Shown one piece after another: positions 42,945-51,886 of a DNA stretch of 64,000 bases; the stretch's first letter is position 1; each line of letters begins with the position of its first letter. The notes under the pieces were generated by a model. That model searched no databases. It saw only the letters and a program-made list of their open reading frames with translations, and was not told the origin of the DNA. Source of the stretch: DASXUG01 sp036504995 (GTDB lineage Bacteria; Pseudomonadota; Gammaproteobacteria; Burkholderiales; Methylophilaceae); NCBI GenBank assembly GCA_036504995.1, contig DASXUG010000005.1:186001-250000 (forward strand), given 5' to 3'. Made by a program: the position numbers and the translations under genes.

Positions 42945-43451
42945 ATGTTAAATATGTATGAATTTACCATCCCTCCACTTAAGCGTGCCCTTGCAAATCT
43001 TGCACAAAATTTAAGCAAAGGTGAGGCCTACGCAAAAGCAAAAAATATCGAGGCCAGTGTACTACTAAATGCACGCCTGTTTGCGGATATGTATCCACTC
43101 ATTAGACAAGTACAAATTGCTACCGACATGAGCAAAGGCGCGGGCGCTCGTCTGGCTGGGGTTGAAATCCCCAAGTATGAAGATAGCGAAACGACATTTG
43201 AAACACTGCAGGCACGCATCACCAAAACCATCGCCTTTTTAGAATCATTAAAGCCTGAGCAGTTCGTCGGTGCAGAAACCCGCGATATTGTCATTATCGT
43301 GCGCGACACTCCCTTACAATTTGTAGGGCAAGATTATTTGCTTAAATGGGTTTTCCCAAATGTGTATTTTCATTGTACTACCGCGTATAACATCATGCGC
43401 CACAATGGGGTTGAGCTTGGAAAATTAGACTTTCTAGGGCCTAGAGGTTAG
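42945..43451 (+). CDS. DUF1993 protein
   Basis: 168-residue protein spanning the whole DUF1993 (DinB-like four-helix bundle) family: YEFTIPPLKRALANLAQNLSKG, ARLFADMYPLIRQVQIATDMSKGAGARLAG, and the C-terminal FPNVYFHCTTAYNIMRHNGVELGKLDFLG. The conserved histidines could bind a metal, as in DinB-superfamily proteins, but the function is unknown. AGGA precedes the ATG. The 260-nt gap upstream shows only small inverted repeats, such as TACTAT/ATAGTA at 42855-42869. Confidence 0.85.
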   Translation: MLNMYEFTIPPLKRALANLAQNLSKGEAYAKAKNIEASVLLNARLFADMYPLIRQVQIATDMSKGAGARLAGVEIPKYEDSETTFETLQARITKTIAFLESLKPEQFVGAETRDIVIIVRDTPLQFVGQDYLLKWVFPNVYFHCTTAYNIMRHNGVELGKLDFLGPRG

Positions 43452-43473
43452 CTAGCAACAACTGTAGCCGCGA

Positions 43474-43752
43474 CTATTTTTGTTTTAGCTGCTCCAATTG
43501 CTGCATAAGCTCAGTAATATTAGGTGGGGTTGGCTGTTCTGATTTTGTCGGCCCTTCCAGCTTTAGCTGCACCCAGTCAGTCGCTTCACCAGAACCCCAT
43601 GAAACAATACAGGCCAACACAAACACCAAGAGTCCCCTAACTGCGCTGTGGGGAATGCCTTGTGCATCTAAGTAGCGGCGCAAATACCAAGCCGTTGCAA
43701 TAAATACAGCTGTTGAGATAACAAGATTCCATACGGATGGTAAGGAGAACAT
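43474..43752 (-). CDS. Small membrane protein of unknown function
   Basis: 92-residue protein with two predicted membrane helices (about residues 8-23 and 38-55), a periplasmic or cytoplasmic Gly/Pro-rich middle, and a hydrophilic C-terminal helix (NITELMQQLEQLKQK) that may form a coiled coil. AAGGAG precedes the ATG. Not recognised. It is convergent with the DUF1993 gene. Confidence 0.6.
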   Translation of the reverse strand: MFSLPSVWNLVISTAVFIATAWYLRRYLDAQGIPHSAVRGLLVFVLACIVSWGSGEATDWVQLKLEGPTKSEQPTPPNITELMQQLEQLKQK

Positions 43753-43854
43753 GAATTATTTTTATACTTTACTGAATTTGCCATGTTACTCGCAACCAAC
43801 AACCAAGCGCAAACCGTCAACCGTACAGATTACCAATTTAACTGATTAAACCAA

Positions 43855-44334
43855 TCAAATATAGGCCTCGACAAATGGCATATCAAATATGCTCGTATGC
43901 TCATTCAACAGCTTAGTCATTGTTGTAAAAAGCAGTCGATACGCCTGCGCTGTCTCACCTTGCCTATTCAGCGTATTCGCCTCACCAATCAGTTGGTGTG
44001 TGGCCTGTAAAATTTGCATATGCGCGCGCCTATGCGCTCTCAAATGCTCATTATTGTTATCGTGATTCAACATCTCTATCATGATAGCTTCTTCATGAAA
44101 AAAGTGCTTTTCCGTCATATCTAATAGATCATGCAAGAATGAAGGCATTCGACCAGCGCAGGCAGAAGCAATCTCTGGATCACATAAACCACAATCTCTT
44201 AGCCCACTTAAGTGCGCACAGGTATCTTCAAGGTCTAGCAAATATTGATTTAGGCGCTCGTGCTCGGCCTCCAATAAGGCATAGTCATCCTCATTTATCT
44301 TGGTAATCATTGAGTGATCAGTCGCCATTTTCAT
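43855..44334 (-). CDS. Hemerythrin-domain protein
   Basis: 159-residue single-domain hemerythrin-like protein, a non-haem di-iron four-helix bundle that binds oxygen or acts as an iron/oxygen/NO sensor or store. The iron ligand pattern is visible: EAEHERLNQYL, EKHFFHEEAIMIEM (HxxxH-E type), HLRAHRRAHMQIL, and EHTSIFDMPFV (HxxxD). An extra N-terminal cysteine cluster (CGLCDPEIASACAG) is unusual. The start at 44334 or at an ATG two codons further are both served by GGAG. Three phased TTGTAA repeats lie right upstream (44345-44370). Confidence 0.88.
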   Translation of the reverse strand: MKMATDHSMITKINEDDYALLEAEHERLNQYLLDLEDTCAHLSGLRDCGLCDPEIASACAGRMPSFLHDLLDMTEKHFFHEEAIMIEMLNHDNNNEHLRAHRRAHMQILQATHQLIGEANTLNRQGETAQAYRLLFTTMTKLLNEHTSIFDMPFVEAYI

Positions 44335-44344
44335 TTACTCCATT

Positions 44345-44374
44345 TTGTAACAAATTGTAAATGTTTGTAACAAA
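44345..44374. promoter_or_regulatory. Phased TTGTAA repeats upstream of the hemerythrin gene
   Basis: TTGTAA occurs three times at an exact 10-bp period (44345, 44355, 44365). The outer two are within the near-dyad TTTGTAACAAA (44344-44354 and 44364-44374). Identical spacing to one helical turn puts all three on the same DNA face, as expected for a cooperatively bound operator. The binding protein is unknown. The rest of the 293-nt gap to the HAD gene shows nothing I can support. Confidence 0.5.
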
Positions 44375-44627
44375 GTTACGCCTTGCATATTGCCTTGTCA
44401 ATGCCGCTCTAAATTAAATTTTTGTGTACTTTTAATGACGAACATTATTTAATTCACTTAATCCTCTAAACCACCGAAGGCTGAGCAGCGACTTAATATG
44501 ATTGCAGCAGATAAACCAGTAGCTTAATGCCATACTCCTCATTTTCATTTAAGATAGATCAAACAAGACGCATAATTTTGAAGATAGAACGCAACGAAAG
44601 CGATCTATAAGATAAAGGAGCTTTAAC

Positions 44628-45413
44628 ATGAACCAACTTGAATCGATAAAAGGTATTTTATTTGATTTAGACGGCGTACTTTATGTAGGTAGCACGCCGA
44701 TTCCAGGGGCAATTGAAGCGGTGCGATTAATACGCAATCGTGGCTATATTTGTCGTTTTGTCACCAACACCAGTACCCTTTCACTGCAGTCACTGCATCA
44801 AAAATTAACCAATCTTGGCTTTGATATTCCGCAGCACGAGATTATCAGCGCACCACAGGCAGCGATTAATTTTTTAAAAACACAAGCTGACCCCATTTGT
44901 CGATTGTTGCTGGCTGAAGACGTCAAACAGGACTTTGCCCAATTTAAGCAATCCAACACTGAGGCACAATTTATTGTAGTGGGTGATATTGGCAATGCGT
45001 GGACTTACACGATGCTCAATGAAATTTTCACGTGCTTAATGCGAGGGGCAAAATTAATTGCCATCCACAAAAATCGGTTTTGGCAAACGGAACAGGGTTT
45101 ACAAATGGATATTGGGGCATTTATACAGGGCTTAGAGTATGCCAGCAGCAGCCAAGCCATGATTATTGGCAAGCCATCTCTAAACTTTTTTAATGTTGCG
45201 CTCGCAGACATGCAGCTACATAAAGATGAGGTGCTGATGGTGGGCGATGATATAGACTCAGACATTGGTGGAGCACATTCGGCCGAAATTAAAGGCGTGC
45301 TGGTACGCACGGGCAAGTATCGGCAAGCATACGCAGAATCATCCAATATACACCCGTATCTGATTATTGATTCGGTTGCTGATTTATCCAGATTACTTAA
45401 CAACGCATTATAA
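44628..45413 (+). CDS. HAD-IIA family phosphatase
   Basis: 261-residue HAD-superfamily class IIA hydrolase. Motif I: GILFDLDGVLYVGSTPIPGA. Motif II: FVTNTSTLS. Motif III/IV: IIGKPSLNFF and VGDDIDSDIGGAHSA. The C2-type cap lies between. Nearest characterised relatives are NagD and the phospholysine/phosphohistidine phosphatase LHPP-like group; the substrate here is not determinable. GGAG is well placed ahead of the ATG. Convergent with the ABC exporter gene. Confidence 0.85.
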   Translation: MNQLESIKGILFDLDGVLYVGSTPIPGAIEAVRLIRNRGYICRFVTNTSTLSLQSLHQKLTNLGFDIPQHEIISAPQAAINFLKTQADPICRLLLAEDVKQDFAQFKQSNTEAQFIVVGDIGNAWTYTMLNEIFTCLMRGAKLIAIHKNRFWQTEQGLQMDIGAFIQGLEYASSSQAMIIGKPSLNFFNVALADMQLHKDEVLMVGDDIDSDIGGAHSAEIKGVLVRTGKYRQAYAESSNIHPYLIIDSVADLSRLLNNAL

Positions 45414-45450
45414 AATCGGGGGAAAGCTAAACTGCAAAAAAACCAGACAA

Positions 45451-47277
45451 CTACATTTCCCCCAAAAAGCCACCACTTTGATGCGCCCATAATTTTGCAT
45501 ACAAACCACCCTGCGCAAGCAGCGCTTGGTGCGAACCTTCCTCAACGATAGCGCCTTGATCCAGCACAATCAGTCTGTCCATGGCGGCAATGGTGGATAA
45601 GCGATGCGCGATAGCAACTACTGTTTTACCTTGCATCAAGGTATTTAGGCTACCTTGAATGGCGGCCTCAACCTCAGAATCTAACGCACTGGTTGCCTCG
45701 TCTAACAACAAAATCGGCGCATCTTTCAGCATCACTCGGGCAATGGCAATACGCTGACGTTGCCCGCCTGACAGTTTAACGCCACGCTCACCGACGTGTG
45801 CATCGTAACCGCTGCGGCCTTTGGGATCGCAAAGGGTTTGAATAAAGGCATGCGCTTCCGCCTGTTGAGCCGCAGTTATCATGGCATGTTGTGTGGCATC
45901 TGGCTTACCGTACAATATATTTTCACTGACTGAGCGATGCAATAGCGAAGTATCTTGTGTCACCATGCCGATATGTGCGCGCAAACTATTTTGCTGCACT
46001 TGTGCAATATTTTGACCATCAATTAAGATTTGCCCAGACTCAATATCGTAAAAGCGTAGCAATAGATTAACGATAGTAGATTTTCCCGCACCCGATCGGC
46101 CCACCAAGCCAACCTTTTCACCCGCTTGTATATGTAAATTGAGTTTATCTAAAACTTTGCGCGTGCCCCCGTAAGCAAAATCTACATCTTTGAATACAAT
46201 CTCGCCACGCGCAATGTTCAGTGGTTGCGCATTTTCCACATCGTTAACTTTATGCAATAACGACAGTGTGTTGATACCATCTTGCACGGTACCCATTTGC
46301 TCAAAAAGCGAGGTGGTTTCCCACATAATCCAATGCGAAATACCGTTTAAGCGTAAACACATCGCCGTGACTGCAGCCACGCCACCCACACCGATTTGGC
46401 CTTTGGTCCAGAAAATTAAAGCAAAACTGGTCGCAAATAATGTGAGTAATACATTTAAAGTGTGGTTAATGATGTGAATACCTGTCACTAAGCGCATTTG
46501 CTTGTTAACAGAGCCTAAAAACTCTTGCATTGAAGACTTTGCATACTCAGCTTCTCGCCCACCATGTGAAAACAACTTTACGGTACTGATATTGGTGTAT
46601 GCATCGGTAATGCGTCCATTCATAATAGACCGTGCATCGGCTTGTTGTTGCGATAGCTTTCCCAATTTCGGCACGAAGTAATATAAAACGCCGATGTAGA
46701 GGGTGAGCCAGCCTAGGAATGGCCAAATCATCCAAGTATTAAAGCTACCGACAATAGCGATTAAGGTAGCGAAGTAAATGGTGACAAACACCATAATATC
46801 CGCCAAGATAAACCACATATCCCGCACAGCTAAAGCCGTTTGCATAACTTTTGAAGCGACGCGCCCAGCAAATTCATCCTGATAAAAACTCATGCTCTGA
46901 CTCAGCATCAAGCGATGAAAATTCCAACGTAATCGCATGGGGAAAACACCCGCAAGGGTTTGATGTTTAATGAATGTTTGGGTGGCAACCAACAGGGGGC
47001 TTACCAATAAAATCGCCCCCAACATGAGCAGATGATCTCGATGATTAAGCCAGAGCAATTGTGGCGCTGTTTTATTGAGCCAATCTACCACGCGCCCCAT
47101 CATCGCAAACAATATAGCTTCAAAACCACCAATAATCGCAGTAAGTACAGTCATGGCGAGTAAATAGCCGCGCATCCCTTCAGTCGCAGACCAAACAAAC
47201 GCGAAAAATTTACTGGGTGGTATGCTAATTTCTTGGGCTGGAAAAGCATTAATACGGGTTTCAAACCATTTAAACAT
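45451..47277 (-). CDS. ABC exporter, fused permease-ATPase
   Basis: 608-residue half-transporter with six membrane helices (about residues 35-330) followed by the nucleotide-binding domain. Walker A GLVGRSGAGKSTIVNLL, Q-loop GMVTQDTSLL, signature LSGGQRQRIAIARV, Walker B ILLLDEATSALD and H-loop IAHRLSTI are all intact, so it is likely active as a homodimer. Similar proteins export lipids, lipopeptides or drugs (MsbA/YddA/multidrug type); no substrate clue is present. Its ATG shares one base with the stop of the carbonic-anhydrase-like gene (TAATG), so the two are cotranslated. Confidence 0.92.
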   Translation of the reverse strand: MFKWFETRINAFPAQEISIPPSKFFAFVWSATEGMRGYLLAMTVLTAIIGGFEAILFAMMGRVVDWLNKTAPQLLWLNHRDHLLMLGAILLVSPLLVATQTFIKHQTLAGVFPMRLRWNFHRLMLSQSMSFYQDEFAGRVASKVMQTALAVRDMWFILADIMVFVTIYFATLIAIVGSFNTWMIWPFLGWLTLYIGVLYYFVPKLGKLSQQQADARSIMNGRITDAYTNISTVKLFSHGGREAEYAKSSMQEFLGSVNKQMRLVTGIHIINHTLNVLLTLFATSFALIFWTKGQIGVGGVAAVTAMCLRLNGISHWIMWETTSLFEQMGTVQDGINTLSLLHKVNDVENAQPLNIARGEIVFKDVDFAYGGTRKVLDKLNLHIQAGEKVGLVGRSGAGKSTIVNLLLRFYDIESGQILIDGQNIAQVQQNSLRAHIGMVTQDTSLLHRSVSENILYGKPDATQHAMITAAQQAEAHAFIQTLCDPKGRSGYDAHVGERGVKLSGGQRQRIAIARVMLKDAPILLLDEATSALDSEVEAAIQGSLNTLMQGKTVVAIAHRLSTIAAMDRLIVLDQGAIVEEGSHQALLAQGGLYAKLWAHQSGGFLGEM

Positions 47278-47828
47278 TATGCGTGACTCAAATACTGATT
47301 TTTAAGTTGAATATAGTGATTTGCTGAATACATCAGATGCGAAATTTCTTCGGGAGTAAGTGGGCGTATTCTTCTTGCGGGGCTGCCCACATACAGGTAA
47401 CCACTTTCCAAAATCTTGCCCTCAGGGACAAGGCTGCCCGCCGCTACCATAACATGTTTCTGTACCACAGCTTTATCCATAATAATACTGCCCATGCCAA
47501 TCAGACATTCATCCTCAATCGTGCAGCCGTGTAAGATTACGCTATGCCCGATGGTGACATGATTACCAATGACCAATGGTGCGCCCACTGGGTCCTCACT
47601 CGACTGGTGACTGACATGCAACATGCTCAAATCTTGAATATTGGTACCATGACCAATGCGGATGGAATTTACATCGCCACGTATCACCGCCTGCGGCCAA
47701 ATGGAGCATTCGTCTCCAATCGTGACTTGCCCAATCACAACAGCGCTGGCGTGCAAAAATACGTTATTACCAACCACTGGCAAGAATGCTTGAAATTTTT
47801 GCACACTATTTGCGCTAGCGTTTGTCAT
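47277..47828 (-). CDS. Gamma-class carbonic anhydrase-like protein
   Basis: 183-residue left-handed beta-helix protein of the gamma carbonic anhydrase/YrdA family, built from hexapeptide repeats (IGQVTIGDECSIWPQAVIRGDVN, IGNHVTIGHSVILHGCTIEDECLIGMGS). The zinc ligand histidines are present: LHVSHQ and then GHSVILHG. The first 35 codons of the longer frame are not the gene: I placed the start at ATG 47828, where AGGAGA lies six nt upstream. Function may be carbonic anhydrase or a scaffolding/acyltransferase-like role. Followed by the ABC exporter with a 1-nt overlap. Confidence 0.88.
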   Translation of the reverse strand: MTNASANSVQKFQAFLPVVGNNVFLHASAVVIGQVTIGDECSIWPQAVIRGDVNSIRIGHGTNIQDLSMLHVSHQSSEDPVGAPLVIGNHVTIGHSVILHGCTIEDECLIGMGSIIMDKAVVQKHVMVAAGSLVPEGKILESGYLYVGSPARRIRPLTPEEISHLMYSANHYIQLKNQYLSHA

Positions 47829-47907
47829 ACAGTTTCTCCTGTGGATTATTTCAGTGCGAGTTAGCCCGAGCGTACCGCTTTGTAAGCGTACATAGTATAA
47901 TAAAAAT

Positions 47908-49035
47908 ATGTCAGAAATTAACTCAGTCGGCATTGTTGCCCCAAAAACAGCCTATTTCAGCGAGCCCTTGCCATTAAAATGCGGTGAGACTTTGCCACAA
48001 TTTCACTTGATGTATGAAACTTATGGCGAGCTAAATGCAGATAAATCTAATGCTGTGCTGATTTGCCACGCCCTATCTGGCAACCACCACGTAGCGGGTA
48101 AGCACTCCATCGAGGACAAATACCCTGGCTGGTGGGATAACTTTGTTGGCCCTGGCAAACCTCTAGACACCAACAGATTTTTCGTTATCGGACTCAACAA
48201 CCTTGCAGGCTGTCACGGCAGTAGCGGCCCTTCAAGCACCAATCCAGCGACTGATCGCCCATACAGCGCTTCATTTCCTGTAGTCACCGTAGAAGACTGG
48301 GTCAACTCGCAGGCACGTTTGTTGGACTACTTAGGTATCGAAAAACTCGCGGCCGTTATAGGTGGCAGTTTGGGTGGCATGCAAGCATTGCAGTGGTCTA
48401 TCGCCTTCCCTGATCGCGTGCGCCATGCCCTAGTGATTGCATCGGCCCCCAACTTAACCGCTCAAAATATCGCATTTAATGAGGTAGCACGCCAAGCCAT
48501 TATCACCGACCCTGAGTTCCATCAGGGCGACTACTATAACCACGGGGTGATACCTCGCCGCGGCCTACGTATCGCGCGTATGCTTGGGCATATTACCTAC
48601 TTGTCTGATGATGCAATGGGTGAAAAGTTCGGTCGCAAATTACGTCATGGCGAAATCAAATACAGCTTTGATGTTGAGTTTGAGATGGAATCCTATTTGC
48701 GCTATCAAGGCGATAAATTTGCCAACGAGTTTGATGCCAACACCTATTTACGCATGACTCGCGCGTTAGATTATTATGACCCAGCGCAGGCGTTTGGAGG
48801 TAATTTGTCTGCCGCATTGGCAAATGTCAGCGCAAAATTCCTAGTCATCTCATTTACCAGCGATTGGCGCTTTTCACCCGCTCGTTCACGTGAAATTGTG
48901 AAAGCGTTACTGGATAATGAGCTGTCTGTTCGCTATGCAGAAGTTACAGCAGCGCATGGTCACGATGCCTTCTTAATGCCCGATAAGCACTATCACGACA
49001 TTTTGCGCGCTTATCTAAAAAGAGTGAAAACATGA
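47908..49035 (+). CDS. metX: Homoserine O-acetyltransferase MetX
   Basis: 375-residue alpha/beta hydrolase-fold enzyme activating homoserine for methionine synthesis. Nucleophile serine in GGSLGGMQALQW, oxyanion/substrate loop NLAGCHGSSGPSSTNP, and the catalytic Asp-His pair with the histidine in AAHGHDAFLMPDKHY. Some betaproteobacterial MetX enzymes prefer succinyl-CoA, so the acyl donor is not certain. It overlaps metW by 4 nt. A TATAAT sits only 6 nt before its ATG and no ribosome site is seen, so the transcript may be leaderless. Confidence 0.95.
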   Translation: MSEINSVGIVAPKTAYFSEPLPLKCGETLPQFHLMYETYGELNADKSNAVLICHALSGNHHVAGKHSIEDKYPGWWDNFVGPGKPLDTNRFFVIGLNNLAGCHGSSGPSSTNPATDRPYSASFPVVTVEDWVNSQARLLDYLGIEKLAAVIGGSLGGMQALQWSIAFPDRVRHALVIASAPNLTAQNIAFNEVARQAIITDPEFHQGDYYNHGVIPRRGLRIARMLGHITYLSDDAMGEKFGRKLRHGEIKYSFDVEFEMESYLRYQGDKFANEFDANTYLRMTRALDYYDPAQAFGGNLSAALANVSAKFLVISFTSDWRFSPARSREIVKALLDNELSVRYAEVTAAHGHDAFLMPDKHYHDILRAYLKRVKT

Positions 49036-49652
49036 CCAACACCGAGCAAAGTATTGTAAATAACGCAAACATTAGAAAAGATTTTGCATTAATTACAAAG
49101 TGGGTAAAAAACAAAGCCAAAGTACTAGACTTGGGTTGTGGCGATGGTGGCTTGTTGACGCATTTACACAAAACGCTTGATATACGCGGCTATGGCGTCG
49201 AAAAAGACGATGCCAACTGGCTAAGCGCCATGGAAAACGGCGTAGATGTCATTCAAATGGATTTGGAAGCTGGACTTTCAGGCTTCGAAAACTCACAGTT
49301 TGACACTGTAGTACTCTCGCAAACCTTACAGGCCGTGCAGAATACCGAAGGAATCGTGCAGGAAATGCTACGTGTGGGACGCGAAGCGATTGTGACTTTC
49401 CCCAATTTTGGATACTGGCGCCACCGCCGCCAGCTAGTTGCAGGGCAAATGCCAGTGTCTAAAAACTTACCATATCAGTGGTATGACACGCCCAACGTGC
49501 ATCTTTGTACCATTAAAGATTTTGACGAATTTTGCGTCAAACACAATATTGAGATTATTGAACGTTTAGTCTTAACAGATGGCAAAAAAATTAATGTACT
49601 GCCAAATTTTCTAGGCAGCTTGGCCATGTACCGTCTACGCAAAAATACTTAA
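49032..49652 (+). CDS. metW: Methionine biosynthesis protein MetW
   Basis: 206-residue SAM-methyltransferase-fold protein. The SAM loop VLDLGCGDGGLLTHL is intact, followed by VLSQTLQAVQN and VTFPNFGYWRHRRQL and, at the end, KINVLPNFLGSLAMYRLRK, all typical of MetW. MetW associates with and stimulates MetX in studied bacteria, and the metX-metW overlap (4 nt) matches that pairing. Its own catalytic activity is not established. Confidence 0.94.
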   Translation: MTNTEQSIVNNANIRKDFALITKWVKNKAKVLDLGCGDGGLLTHLHKTLDIRGYGVEKDDANWLSAMENGVDVIQMDLEAGLSGFENSQFDTVVLSQTLQAVQNTEGIVQEMLRVGREAIVTFPNFGYWRHRRQLVAGQMPVSKNLPYQWYDTPNVHLCTIKDFDEFCVKHNIEIIERLVLTDGKKINVLPNFLGSLAMYRLRKNT

Positions 49653-49660
49653 ACTACCCG

Positions 49661-51601
49661 CTAAATCAGATCCAGTAGTTTCAGTTTACGGTACAAAGTA
49701 TTTCGGCTAACGCCAAGTTGGCGAGCCACCGCTGAAATATTCCCATGATGCTGTTGCATCGCTCGCTGAATGACATCACCTTCTAATGTTTTCAACGACG
49801 AAGGTTGCGCCAAAGTTGTTGGGCTGCCTAGCGCTGGGCTAGCGGCCTCTATATTACTTTCTAATGCAGAAAGCTCATCTAAAAAATCTTGCGTGAAGTG
49901 CTGGACATCAATAGGTGCACCATCTGCCAAAGCTAGCGCTGTTCTTAACACATTATGTAGTTGCCTGATATTGCCAGGCCATGGATGATGCTCGAGAAGA
50001 TGCATCGCTTTGGGCGTAATCTCAGCGTAAGCGACATGTTCAATCTGCAAAATAAATTGAATCAACTCTTTTAAATCTGTACGCTCTCGCAAAGCAGGCA
50101 AGTTGAGGCTCAAGCCATTGATGCGATAATAAAGATCGCTTCTAAATTCCGAATTAGCGACTTTATCTTTGAGCTTTTGATTGGTTGCGCTTACGAGTGC
50201 AAAATCGACAGGCTTAGACTTTGTACTGCCTAATGGCGTTACGCTACGCTCTTGCAACACCCGTAATAAGCGCGCCTGCAATGACAACGGCATATCGCCG
50301 ATTTCATCTAAAAATAAAGTACCACCATTGGCTTGTTCAATTTTACCAGGGCTGCCTTTACGTTTGGCGCCAGTAAAAGCGCCTTCTTCATAGCCAAACA
50401 ACTCCGCCTCAATCAGGCCTTCTGGCAGCGCGGCACAGTTTACCGCTACCCACGGTCCGTTATTACGATTGCTTGCCTCATGAATCGCCCGTGCAAACAG
50501 CTCTTTGCCAGAGCCTGTTTCACCTTGAATTAAAATAGAAATCTGATGATTCAATACCTGCTTAACCTGCTGAATTGCCAGTGATATTTTTGCATCATTA
50601 CTCTTTAACATTTCTAAACTAGCAGCGCTCGTTCTGCTGGTCACTTGCGAAGGACCAACTCTGGTTGCTGGTTGACGTGCAATTTCCAGACGCGCATATA
50701 CTCGAGCCCCACTAGACAACCGCAGTGGAAAAACAAAATTCAAACTTGAAGTTGCTTGCTTGAGTACATTGGATAGCGAGGTATCAAATAGTCGATCAAA
50801 CTGGATTAAATTTGCAGTCGATACGGCTTGATGTGCGGTCATATTCAGCTGAAACTGACCACTACGATTAATAGCAATGAGCTCGCCATTATCAGAGAAC
50901 ATGGCAATACCTTCCCAAAGGGTGCCGATAAACTCAGGGCGTGCATGAAAATGCAAAACAAACTCTGCTTGATTGCTTGCTTTAAACAAGCGATTTTCAA
51001 TCATCTGCGAGGCCATTTTAACCAAGGCCAAGGTGTGTTGCTGCGGGGTGCTTAGATTATTGGAAACATCCAGCGTACCTAGCAACTCATTCTTAGCGCC
51101 AAAAATGGGGACTGCCGAGCAGCTCAACTTATGGTGATAAGCCATGAAATGCTCCGCCCCTTGCACAGAAACACCAGACTGCTCCATCAAAGCAGTACCA
51201 ATAGCATTGGTACCTCTATCTGCCTCACTCCAAGAGGCGCCAGGCAAAAGCGAAGCGCGCTGAGTGTGACTGATCACCTCGTAATCACCCATGCTGCTTA
51301 AAATGATGCCCTCACTGTCACTCAGCACCACCAGGCTTTTGGTATGTGAAATTTGCTCGCAAAGAGTCATCATTTCAGGCTCTGCGTGCGCAATCAATTG
51401 ACTATTTTGTTCGATGCGAACCGCTAACTCTTGTCGCGTCAATAGATCGTTATTGGGGGTTTCAACATCAACGCCACCATTAAGGCAGCGCCGCCAAGAC
51501 CGCTCTATGGTGTCGGCAACACTGCCGTACTCCACAACGCCATTAGACAGAAATTCCTGTCTAGCCAGCACAATATTTTGAGGGTTGTTTTTCATTACCA
51601 T
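49661..51601 (-). CDS. Sigma-54-dependent Fis-family activator divergent from xoxF
   Basis: 646-residue AcoR-type enhancer-binding protein. The N-terminal GAF-like sensor covers about residues 70-210 and a PAS-like region about 220-310. The AAA+ domain (about 340-570) has Walker A GETGSGK at 360-366, GAFTGA at 407-412 for sigma-54 contact, Walker B GGTLFLDE at 426-433 and WPGNIRQLHN. A C-terminal Fis helix-turn-helix lies at about 617-640 (GNISAVARQLGVSRNTLYRKL). It faces xoxF across 285 nt containing matching upstream repeats and a -24/-12 promoter, so it probably activates xoxF in response to a small ligand such as an alcohol or aldehyde (inference). Confidence 0.92.
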   Translation of the reverse strand: MVMKNNPQNIVLARQEFLSNGVVEYGSVADTIERSWRRCLNGGVDVETPNNDLLTRQELAVRIEQNSQLIAHAEPEMMTLCEQISHTKSLVVLSDSEGIILSSMGDYEVISHTQRASLLPGASWSEADRGTNAIGTALMEQSGVSVQGAEHFMAYHHKLSCSAVPIFGAKNELLGTLDVSNNLSTPQQHTLALVKMASQMIENRLFKASNQAEFVLHFHARPEFIGTLWEGIAMFSDNGELIAINRSGQFQLNMTAHQAVSTANLIQFDRLFDTSLSNVLKQATSSLNFVFPLRLSSGARVYARLEIARQPATRVGPSQVTSRTSAASLEMLKSNDAKISLAIQQVKQVLNHQISILIQGETGSGKELFARAIHEASNRNNGPWVAVNCAALPEGLIEAELFGYEEGAFTGAKRKGSPGKIEQANGGTLFLDEIGDMPLSLQARLLRVLQERSVTPLGSTKSKPVDFALVSATNQKLKDKVANSEFRSDLYYRINGLSLNLPALRERTDLKELIQFILQIEHVAYAEITPKAMHLLEHHPWPGNIRQLHNVLRTALALADGAPIDVQHFTQDFLDELSALESNIEAASPALGSPTTLAQPSSLKTLEGDVIQRAMQQHHGNISAVARQLGVSRNTLYRKLKLLDLI

Positions 51602-51615
51602 TAACCTAATTCAAC

Positions 51616-51670
51616 TGAACACTTTAGGCTGAACAACTGTTCAACTTCGTGACAGCTCTGAACAACTGAT
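51616..51670. promoter_or_regulatory. Enhancer-like TGAACA repeats
   Basis: TGAACA at 51616, a full dyad TGAACAACTGTTCA at 51630-51643, and TGAACAACTGAT at 51659-51670. Roughly half-helical phasing, about 100-150 bp upstream of the -24/-12 promoter: the position expected of upstream activator sites for the divergent AcoR-type protein. An A+T-rich stretch between could bend the DNA. Confidence 0.65.
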
Positions 51671-51764
51671 ACTTATTGATAAGCCATGTCATTAAAGCAT
51701 CAAAACAATTTAAACAATTGATAAATATCAAAAAAATATTTAAACGCATTAATCAAAGATGCGC

Positions 51765-51780
51765 TGGCATAGCCGTTGCA
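51765..51780 (+). promoter_or_regulatory. Sigma-54 (-24/-12) promoter of xoxF
   Basis: TGGCATAGCCGTTGCA fits the consensus TGGCACGnnnnTTGCA at 14 of 16 positions, with the obligatory GG and GC ten bases apart. The predicted transcription start, about 12 nt downstream of the GC, leaves a leader of roughly 95 nt before the xoxF ATG. No competing sigma-70 promoter is as good. Confidence 0.8.
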
Positions 51781-51886
51781 ATAAGTAATGCTGTTATGTA
51801 CGCAAATGTCATTTTGTTTATAACATGTTTTATAAGGGTTTTATAAAAAATCATTTATTTGGCGGTATTTAGAGATTGGAGAAAAG

